Shown in pieces: positions 56,501 to 64,000 of a stretch of DNA of 64,000 nucleotides. Under the pieces are notes generated by a model. That model did not search any database, was not told the DNA's origin, and worked only from the letters and a program-made list of their open reading frames with translations. The position numbers and the translations under genes are program-made. Each line of letters opens with the position of its first letter. Position 1 is the stretch's first letter. Source of the stretch: Rheum nobile (Eukaryota; Streptophyta; Magnoliopsida; Caryophyllales; Polygonaceae); the NCBI GenBank assembly GCA_027886185.1, contig WOAB01000895.1, positions 744,001 to 808,000 on the forward strand, given 5' to 3'.

Positions 56501-58231
56501 CGCAGCCATCGCATTGATCATCTTGCCGTTATCAGCATCATTCCGACCTTTGAACTTGCACACGAACTGGCCCCCAGATGACACCGTCACCATTCTTGAA
56601 CTGAAGTCGATCACCGCCTTGTGATGCGTCAGCCAATCCATACCGAGGATAATGTCGTATGGAGCCATGGCTATACAGATCAGATCTGCCTCGAACTCCT
56701 TACCCTGAATGGTAATCGTAAAGTCGGACAGATGCTTGGTTCCCACCAAACGTTCTCCATTAGGAAGACTAACGACGAAAGGGTCGCACGAATCGTTGCA
56801 CACTAAGTCTAACTTGCTAACGCAACTATCCGAAATAAAGGAATGCGTAGTATCAGAATCAAATAGAATGCACACTGAAGTAGAGTGAAGGTATAAAGTA
56901 CCTTGAGCAATTAGAGCATTGGGTCCATCTGCTTCACGCATCTCGTACAAGCGTTGGCCCTGACTTCCAGAAACAGCTGGGGCCTTTCCCCTATTCTGAG
57001 CAGTCGTCTGAACTGACGGGCTAGGAGTCTCGGCAGGCTTGAACCTAGTTCGGTTGCTCTGATGAACTGACCCTTGTTGCGACTCTATTCCCTTCTGCTT
57101 CCCCTGCTTGCAGAACTTCTGCAGATGACCATCACGTCCACACCCAAAGCACGATCTCTTCTCCTTCTGACACTCATTGCTCTTGTGGCCAGCAATGCCA
57201 CAGTTATAGCACTGAACTGAACTCCTAGTCTGCCCTAACTGCTGTGTCGATCCTCCTTGCGTCATCTCCGTCTTAGCTCGGCCGGACTTGGCAAAGTTAG
57301 ACGGTGGCGCAGGGCGCTTAAAGCCACCTCCCTGGTTCTGGTTCTGCATCGACTTCTGTCGGTTGCGCCTCTTGGTCGACTCCTCAAGAGTTACCTCCAG
57401 CCTATAGGCACAATCCACATACTGCTCCAAGGTAGAGCATGTGTGGTGCACCATTAACGGCTTGATATCCGGGCTCATCCACTCGTGGAAGTACCAGATC
57501 TTTTGGGCCTCGCTGGTAATCTCGGCAGGGGCGTACTGTAAAAGATGGTTGAACTTAGATACCAACTCGGTCACTTTCAGACCATCCGTATTTGGGTACA
57601 ATAACTCTTTATGCTTCTCCTCTCTCATAGCACGAGAGAAAAATCGATCAACCATCTTGGTCTTGAACATCGACCAAGTCAACACTGGACTCTCTGCCAA
57701 ACCTGTGCTCTCCCACCACTCGCTAGCCTCCTCCTTCAGCTGAAGAGAAGCAATATGGACCTTCTCGGCCTCAGTACACTCCACGTTCTGAAACAGCCTC
57801 TCCATATGGGAGAACCAATGAGTCACTGCTACTGGCTCCCCTTTCCCGTTATAGCAATCGGGCCTCATGGAAGTGATGGTCTTAAGAGCGCGACCATAGC
57901 TGTCTCTAGCCCTGATGGCATTCTCCTGAACCACAGGGTTTCCGGGCTCCACAGCATCAGGAACCGCTGGGTGAGTAGGCACTTCTTGCGCTTGAGGCGC
58001 ACTGGGTCTCAATACATCTGCAATTGCCTGCATCACAATCCCGCGAATCGTCTCAACAGCTGCGGCATCAAACAGTGCCGGCGCTTGGGTCTGATCCTGA
58101 CCTTCACGCCTATGCTGAACGCGAGACTCTGACTCGTGCTCATCCTGAACACCTCTTCCTGCTGGCCTGGGATCTTGGTTAGTCCCAGCACCGGCTCGAG
58201 TCGAGTTCCTCGTGCTTCTTGGGTTCACCAT
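53510..58231 (-). pseudogene. gag-pol of the Tekay element, interrupted by two stops
   Basis: The likely start is MVNPRSTRNS at 58231; the frame is also open upstream to 58300. Retrotrans_gag is at about residues 110-270. Two CCHC knuckles follow (CYNCGIAGHKSNEC, CFGCGRDGHLQKFC). The protease has LFDSDTTHSF where DSGAT is usual. RT has CIDYRELNKVT and SKIDLRSGYHQL, MPFRLTNAP for MPFGLTNAP, and FINDILIYS for FIDDILIYS, losing the first catalytic Asp. RNase H runs to NVVADALSRK. The frame stops at 54575 (TAA in PEWK*EGIAMDF) and again near 54445 (TAG). The integrase continues at 53510-54406 (SDRDG; PQTDDQSERT) and ends in a chromodomain-like VRVLWSKSGTEEVTWETWE. Replication-dead as seen. Confidence 0.88.
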
Positions 58232-58517
58232 CTGTTTATCGATCCAATTCCAAGCATTCAATACATTAATATTATGCAATATACTTATGCAATATACCAA
58301 CGTAAATAAATTACTCAGAATAGATCAACTTGGCATTTTATAGATGAACCTTCGAACTTTTACACAAGCAACACATGAGTCAACTCTTCGAGCATCAAAA
58401 CAGAACTTGCTCGGAAATCTAGCAAATCCACAAACACTAGCCGAAACTGAAACAAAACACAAACACAACTGAAACACTAGCAAAAGAAGCTACGACACTA
58501 GGCAACGCCAAACCACA

Positions 58518-59366
58518 CTAAGGCGCTCCAAGACGTCTCCTGTAAGACCGGCTATCCATGCAAGGTCTCTTCGGGCTTGGCTCACCATCCTGCTCTGGTG
58601 ATGAGCTTCGCACCCTGCTTGGTCCTGGGTCACACGGCTCTGGTGACTCAGTTCCAATCTCAGCTGCGGAAAAGAAAGGATCGTCTATAAGAGGTCCTCT
58701 AATTCCAGCTCTCCTCTGAGCGCTAGCGATCGCCTGATCCATCCGCTGCTGCTGCTCCATATGAAAGTTCATTTCGCTCTGGCGAAGGATCTCTCTCAAC
58801 TTAGCCTCTGATCTCCTCCTAATACCGTGCTCAGTGTACAGTGCCTCCCAATCAGCATCAGTCATGAGTGCATAAGCCGACACTGGTGATAGTTCTGGGC
58901 TGGGGGGAATAAACTGCACCCCCGGCTCCTGACTGTCCACTAGCAAGTGCCTCAAGTTGTCTGGCTCCTGGCTCTGCTCTTCCAGGTCCATCTCGGGGTC
59001 CTCCTCAAGATCATCTTCGATGGGATCCTCATCCTCGGGATCAATCTCGATCAGATCCTTGTCCTCGACAGGATCTATCTCTATCTGGTAATCATCATCG
59101 TAATGCCCTAAGGCGTATCTAGACGACTCGCCCACTTCCTGCACTGCTTCCTCCCTGAGTGGCTCTACAGGTGCAGCTACAATGACCACTGCATCCCTAG
59201 GCGTAAGGACAACAGACTCGGGAATCACATACTTGATGTCCTCGGGTGGGCTACTCGGGCCTCCAACCTCGAAACATCGCTGAGGGATCGGAAAATCTAG
59301 CATGCCTGGAGACGACGGGTCCGTCTTGGCGTCCTCCGACCCTCTATCAAGAGAAAAAACACGCAC
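58518..59366 (-). CDS. Extra acidic ORF between 5' LTR and gag of the Tekay element
   Basis: About 280 codons open with no recognisable domain. The start region reads VFSLDRGSEDAKTDPSSPGM; there is no in-frame ATG upstream before a stop, and the frame is preceded by an acceptor-like ctgtag, so it may be reached by splicing or have lost its start. The middle is strongly acidic (many Asp/Glu pairs, about residues 90-130), followed by a Gln/Met-rich helix (EAKLREILRQSEMNFHMEQQ) and a Ser/Pro/Arg tail. It precedes gag by about 290 bases on the same strand. The frame has no stop although gag-pol has two, which hints at selection or chance. Function unknown. Confidence 0.5.
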   Translation of the reverse strand: MRVFSLDRGSEDAKTDPSSPGMLDFPIPQRCFEVGGPSSPPEDIKYVIPESVVLTPRDAVVIVAAPVEPLREEAVQEVGESSRYALGHYDDDYQIEIDPVEDKDLIEIDPEDEDPIEDDLEEDPEMDLEEQSQEPDNLRHLLVDSQEPGVQFIPPSPELSPVSAYALMTDADWEALYTEHGIRRRSEAKLREILRQSEMNFHMEQQQRMDQAIASAQRRAGIRGPLIDDPFFSAAEIGTESPEPCDPGPSRVRSSSPEQDGEPSPKRPCMDSRSYRRRLGAP

Positions 59367-59562
59367 CCATTCTACAGGATAACGAGGAAGGAGTTAGTCT
59401 TTCTAGACATAGAAGCAAGCTTACTACATCAGACTATATAGAAGACACGACTATGAACGGTATTTTGAAATTCTTTTTACTTTGAAAATTCAGAGCCCTG
59501 TAAAAGCATTTTCAAAAATGGATAAATGATATAAAAATCCCAAACCCGTTTTAAAACCTTTG

Positions 59563-59574
59563 GCTCTGATACCA
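59563..59574 (-). promoter_or_regulatory. Primer-binding site of the Tekay element
   Basis: The minus strand reads tggtatcagagc, the complement of the initiator tRNA-Met 3' end, four bases from the LTR edge at 59579. Typical of plant chromoviruses. Confidence 0.88.
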
Positions 59575-59578
59575 CAAC

Positions 59579-62007
59579 TATAACACCCCCAAAACTTAAC
59601 CCTTTTGGAAAGGTATTACCGCCAGTGACCCCAGTGTTCCTTACCGAGATCACCCAAGGCTTTACCGTTTAAATACAATTTAGGAAATACAAATGATACG
59701 TAATGATCAAAGCATTCAATTCCAAAACATAACATTGTCAAGGAAACATGAGTTACGGGATTACAACCCAATCCCGAATAGGCTAACACAGAGTTTAAAC
59801 CAAATACAACGGAAGTCTTATAAAGTAGGGTACATCAGAAGTCTTATAAAATACATTACAACCAAAGTCATTGTCCAAAAGATCTCAACCTGATTAACGA
59901 AATAACTCAAACGTTCAAAAACCACCGTCGACTCCATAGTCCTTCTATCCTTCTGAGCTACTTTCTATCTGATGTGCCGAATCGAACGGATGACACCAGC
60001 CCACATGCAGAGAACAAAGTTCGTGGATTAGTCTACTTGAATAGACTAGCAAGGGTACAAAGCAGAATGGTTCGAAGCAGTCGTATTAGGTTAGACTCAT
60101 CACTTCTCGAATAACAACCGATGACGATAGTCAACCATCATACTCCTACTGGAATAAACAAGAGGTATGCACAAGAGAAGATTCTGGAAGACTGAATCTT
60201 CACAGAAATCGACTCGAAAGAAGACTCCAACGGAAATGAGTCTTTAAGGAATTATGACAAATCTGGAATGTTTACAGAATCATACAACAATGATTTAAAA
60301 GTTGACTGAGATGCTTCGGTTCACGACCAACCTCATCGCATACAGCGAATCCATATTGGAAAGAGAACGTACTATGATCAAAGTCGAGACGAGTTTTCCT
60401 AGCTGCACTACTCGCCGAAGGTTTATTAATTATGTGCATCGAGTTGCACTTATCTGGTTTATATTACAAACCACACATCACATTATTAGACTTTTACATG
60501 TGTACCCCACCATTGGGACGACACATCTTAGTATACGTTTCGTCGAGAGTGACGTACACCAGAAGGTTTGTGACACCAGCTAAGTGTCCTGTCTCTACCC
60601 ACTTGTGAAAGAGACCGATCATGATCTTAGAATAGTACCAGATGGAGACGAGCCACCCCGATACCAGATTATAAAGAAACGATCGGACGAAGTCCGAGTA
60701 CATTCCTACTAACAGTGCTAACCACACAGATACAGCACAATAACAGTTACAGGATAAATCCACATAAAGGCCCGAAAGGCGATCACAGATAATAGCGCTG
60801 TTCTAACAGATATACAACCTATTATATGATTTTTAAAATAGTTTACCAAAACCATTTCCAGACAAACAAAGTATTCATTCCAAATTAATTACTCAGATAA
60901 ACTACTGATAATTAATGTAAATATGGAACGAATGAGCAAAAGCGAACCGCCACTTGCCTTAATCCGCAGAATAGAAACATGCCTAACGACAACGACGAGA
61001 TTCCGGGCTCGACACGGGTATAGCTCCGACAGCACAACGACCTTCGAGTCGACCCATAAAAGGAACCATAAGTTAGATCCGACATAACAACAGCACAAAT
61101 CTAAAAACGGCGAAAGAAAACGAAAGGAAAGACGCCACGACGACAACCAACCAAGCCAAATCCACGAAGGCATTTTGGGCACTGGCGGCGGTCGCCGCAT
61201 TCATCACGGCGGGCGCCATAAAGAACACGGCGGTCGCCGTGAAGAACTCCGACGACAGAACGAGAGAAAAACTCACCCAAATGATGCGCGTTTCGACCCC
61301 TTTTTGCCTTGCCTGGGTTCCAACCTCCAAAGGCAACCAAAAGGCTTCACAAGGGCTTCTGGAAACACCACCAACCGACACCAACGAAGCTTCTGAAATC
61401 CGGCAAAACTAACACTCTGACGAGGCAAAATTTTGGCAGAGATTCGGTGCTGGGATGGCTCAAAACCCTTCCCCTAACACCTCCTTTTATAGCCAAAGCA
61501 ATGGGAACATCATCATCACCCTAGGCGAGGCCGAGCAGGGCTATATCGGCGCGGCCAGAGCTCACCGGCGACCAACGGGTAATGACCTCTGGGTAATCAC
61601 GGCGGGCGTCGCAACTTTGCCTACGGCGGGCCGCGGTGGGCGCCGTAATTACAGCGGTCGCCGTTCCTAGCCCTGGCGAGCCCAGAGTAGGAGACGACGG
61701 CCTGACACCTCGGGCCCAGCGACGGCGGGCGCCGTTACTATATGGCGGTCGCCGTTTTTGCCTTTTCCCGCCCATTCAGCTTTTGAACGAGCAAGACATT
61801 AACCCGGGATAAAAATTATCGTACGCGAACGCGTATAAACATCTGAAGTACGTCATCTGTATTTTATTTCACTGAGAAAAATATTATAGATACAGAGCAC
61901 ATTACAGAATGTCTCAAGCTACCTGAATTAAATCTGACGTACTAAACGGGTACTCGGGAAAATTCCAAAATTCCCAAAATAACCTTACAAAAATACGGGG
62001 TATCACA
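59579..62007 (-). repeat. LTR (5' LTR of the Tekay element)
   Basis: 2,429 bp, colinear with 51012-53474. The same GC-rich palindromic clusters lie at 61180-61245, 61600-61672 and 61720-61757. The outermost dinucleotide is TA instead of TG. Confidence 0.92.
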
Positions 62008-62012
62008 CCTCT

Positions 62013-62999
62013 GGAGTTCATTCGTCTCTTCCGGGCTAGTGCGGTATGCAACTCGGTTGGGCAAAGAAGCACCGGGAACCAGGTCGATCTGGTGCTCAAT
62101 ACCCCGGACAAGAGGAAGGTCGGAGGAATATCGTCTGGCATGACATCTGCATACTGCTGCAAAAGAGAAGACACAACAGATGGTAGATCATCCAAAGTCC
62201 TCGACACAGAAAGACACGCAGAGGGATAAATAAGTATACAATGAGAACTTCCCTCGAAAATTGGAGTGAGATCCCGGGGTCACGCCATCAGCAATCGGTG
62301 CTCGCGACGTCCTGGTAGAGGAGAAGGCTCAGCAGCAGCGGGTCTCTGTCGCTGTGACGCGGGGGAGCTCGGCTGCGGTGCAGGTGCCGGCTTGGCAGCA
62401 GAAGCGCGGCCCTTAGCCACAGTAGGCGCGGGCGCGTGTGCAGTGTCCTGGGCCTTCTCGCGGCTCCGTTCCACCTGGTCATGCAGAATCTCTTGGGGCG
62501 TCATAGGCAGCAAAGTGACACGCCTACCCCCATGCATAAAGACGTAGGTGTTGAGGAACCCGTCATGTACTGTCTTCTTATCGAACTGCCAAGGCCTACC
62601 AAGTAACAGATGAGTAGCATCCATAGAAACAATATCACACAGATAGCCGCGGTCAGCGCGGGCAGCCGGCTGTCTGTCTATACGTCGGGGAGGCGTCGGG
62701 ATCCTCAGGGGAATGTAAATCGGATGGAACTGCTGGGACTCCATGGTATCGCCTAAGGGTGGATGGAAATTTCCCGGATTCGGGACGCCTACAATCTCAT
62801 AACCCTCCTCATCATATTCAGTAAAAAGAATAGGGGAAATATACCCGGAACGCTGTGCAGGGGCAGCTGGCCGGATGGTGGTTGGTGGTAGGCCGCGAAG
62901 GCGCGATTTGTGGCTCTTGGCGGCGCGGTTTGTGGCTCTTGGCGGCGCGCAGACACGTCGTGGCGCGCCTCCATCCGCAACATGGACTCGTACCGTCAC
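62013..62999 (-). pseudogene. Outer Ty3/Gypsy element: start of RT and end of protease
   Basis: Minus strand. The RT leader near 62100 reads VRGIEHQIDLVPGASLPN and then RTSPEETNELQR, running into the insert site; it is out of register with the preceding LLQQYADVMPDDIPP, so there is a frameshift near 62110. Upstream, 62280-62999 contains GYLCDIVSMDATHLLLGRPWQFDKKTVHDGFLNTYVF, the usual end of the Gypsy protease, then an Ala/Pro-rich linker. The gag core, zinc knuckle and protease active-site loop are missing: the sequence passes from a short gag start to this block. A tandem ggcgcgatttgtggctcttg repeat (62898-62950) marks the deletion area. Confidence 0.75.
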
Positions 63000-63526
63000 T
63001 AACGATTACCGGTGTCGACATACGGTAGAGGCCCCAAATCAGTGGCGGGACTCTCGTGCTCAGCTGAGTCGTAGGCCAACTCGTCTACGGGCGAGCGCTG
63101 TGCTTCGTAGCGGTCGAACCCCTGGTTCTCCTGCTGTGACTCAATGATGAAGTTGAGACGATGCATGTTGGGCTGGTGGTGCGAAGTGGATGGCAGTGGA
63201 CCCTTTCCCTTGTCTAGACGCCGTGTCGTGTCCGTCTCGGCGGGTGGGTGAAGGGTGAGTCCGGTAGAGGGATCTGTGGCGGGGACGCTCGCAGAAAGTC
63301 TTGCGACCAGCTCCTCCGCTGTGGCGCGGGCCTGTTCGGCGTCGGCACGGCCTTTCTCGGCTTCGGCTAGGCGAGCCTCGAAGTCTGCCATGCGCTTGGC
63401 CATGGCCTCGTCCGCGGTCAGCCGAACTGCGTGCGCATCGTCATGCTCGGAACCTGGAGACACCATGGGAAAAACACGCAAAAGGAGCAGAAACACATCA
63501 AAAGATAACAACAACGAAACGAACAA
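63000..63526 (-). pseudogene. Outer Ty3/Gypsy element: N-terminal gag fragment
   Basis: Open frame with a start candidate near 63464 (MVSPGSEHDD). It has a charged coiled coil (ADFEARLAEAEKGRADAEQARATAEELVARL) and then a polar stretch (NMHRLNFIIESQQENQGFDRYEAQ), resembling the N-terminal part of plant Gypsy gag. It stops at 63000 before any gag core. The protein would be about 155 residues from that Met. Confidence 0.55.
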
Positions 63527-64000
63527 AGAGGATCAAATCAACCCCACCAAGTCTCACGTAGGTCACTAATCTGGAAATGCCGTGAGGGCGGAGGGCTAGG
63601 CTAGACTCAGTGCGGACTAAACCAACACAAAACCACACTAACCTTGCAATTTAGATGCCAAAATCAGTGAATACGTGAGAAATTATCTAGCATGCAATCC
63701 CTATAATCCACAGAGAAAGAATACGGGGAGGTGGGCTTAATGGACTTGTGTCAATAGTGAATCGGCTTCGTCGAGATTGCTGAGGCTTTCGTTTTTCTAA
63801 TTCGGTGGCTGATTTTTTTTTTTTTTTTTAAACCGAATGCTTTTAAAAAAAAAAATTTGACACAAGCTGCAATTAAAAAAATGTTAAAAGTGCACGGCCA
63901 AATGAATTTGTATTTTTTTTTGTATAAGGCCGTGAGCATGCAATTGGAAGATAGACTAGAGAGAGCCAAATATATATGGAAAGTAAGAGATATGCTACAT
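63527..64000. other. Leader of the outer Gypsy element and right edge
   Basis: No gene or LTR is recognised. There is a T/A-rich part (63810-63880) and a 10-bp inverted repeat cttgtgtcaa (63749-63758) / ttgacacaag (63857-63866). The 5' LTR of the outer element, if it survives, is outside the window or not recognisable. Confidence 0.4.

Larger units (their letters stand above)
51007..62012 (-). mobile_element. Del/Tekay-type chromovirus (Ty3/Gypsy), nested in the outer element, TSD cctct
   Basis: The LTRs (51012-53474 and 59579-62007) start tgtaacaccc and end tatcaca; the right one has tataac at its outer edge. The duplication cctct lies at 51007-51011 and 62008-62012. Removing the insert rejoins the outer reverse transcriptase in frame (ELQR then QVQDLMDKG). 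The primer site for initiator tRNA-Met is beside the right LTR, so orientation is minus. It encodes gag, protease, RT, RNase H, integrase and a chromodomain-like C-terminus. The LTRs differ at roughly 40 sites by eye (about 1.7%) plus two short indels of 15-18 bases, so it is older than the Gag-only element. Confidence 0.93.

Noticed and set aside
63749..63866. 10-bp inverted repeat as a small transposon
   Set aside because: Arms are short, no target duplication is seen, and the interior is an A/T run.
1..64000. CRISPR arrays, rRNA or tRNA genes
   Set aside because: No spaced direct repeats of CRISPR form and no recognisable rRNA or tRNA sequence; the tRNA-like wording is limited to primer sites.

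Overview
This is a eudicot-type plant nuclear genome window. The evidence is intron-containing genes with GT/AG junctions, a plant acetylornithine deacetylase first exon, Mutator-like, Ty3/Gypsy, LINE and Helitron elements, and an endogenous plant pararetrovirus. I cannot name the species. Only one ordinary host gene is clear: the first exon at the far left edge. Almost everything else is mobile DNA, much of it nested.

1-26.4 kb: a giant Mutator-like element (MULE) of about 25.9 kb begins about 100 bp upstream of the start codon of the deacetylase gene. Its terminal inverted repeats share the motif tgcgttaaggcttaacgca. The left one has swollen with about 3.3 kb of AT-rich repeat whose units flip strand in blocks. 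Inside are a nine-exon Ulp1-type cysteine protease gene (+), a small GRF-zinc-finger gene (+) and a MURA-type transposase gene (-). A complete-genome-length pararetrovirus copy (about 7.9 kb, 12485-20410, petuvirus/florendovirus-like layout) sits inside the element. It lies exactly between two 3.74-kb direct copies (8738-12484 and 20411-24148) that differ at only about 25 places by eye. The left copy keeps the whole protease gene but a truncated transposase; the right copy keeps only the last protease exon but a full-length transposase. The simplest reading is that virus integration and a very long target duplication were one event.

26.4-31.7 kb: three retroposons with A-tails and target-site duplications. 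Two were inserted side by side into overlapping target sites; two are 5'-truncated LINEs ending in an RNase H domain.

31.7-47.7 kb: AT-rich sequence with a block repeated four times. It is interrupted by a young non-autonomous LTR retrotransposon (35072-42033, TSD attgc) that encodes Gag-protease but no reverse transcriptase. An Agenet-domain pseudogene and a decayed Helitron helicase follow.

47.7-64 kb: a decayed Ty3/Gypsy element (minus strand) has its reverse transcriptase split by an 11-kb Del/Tekay-type chromovirus (51012-62007, TSD cctct). The Tekay copy has an extra acidic ORF ahead of gag, and its conserved motifs carry a run of changes that look like G-to-A.

Ages by eye: the MULE/virus duplication and the Gag-only element LTR pair are both under 1% diverged, and the Tekay LTRs are nearer 2%. 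The transposons are therefore recent layers on an older decayed background. All counts were made by reading, not by alignment software.
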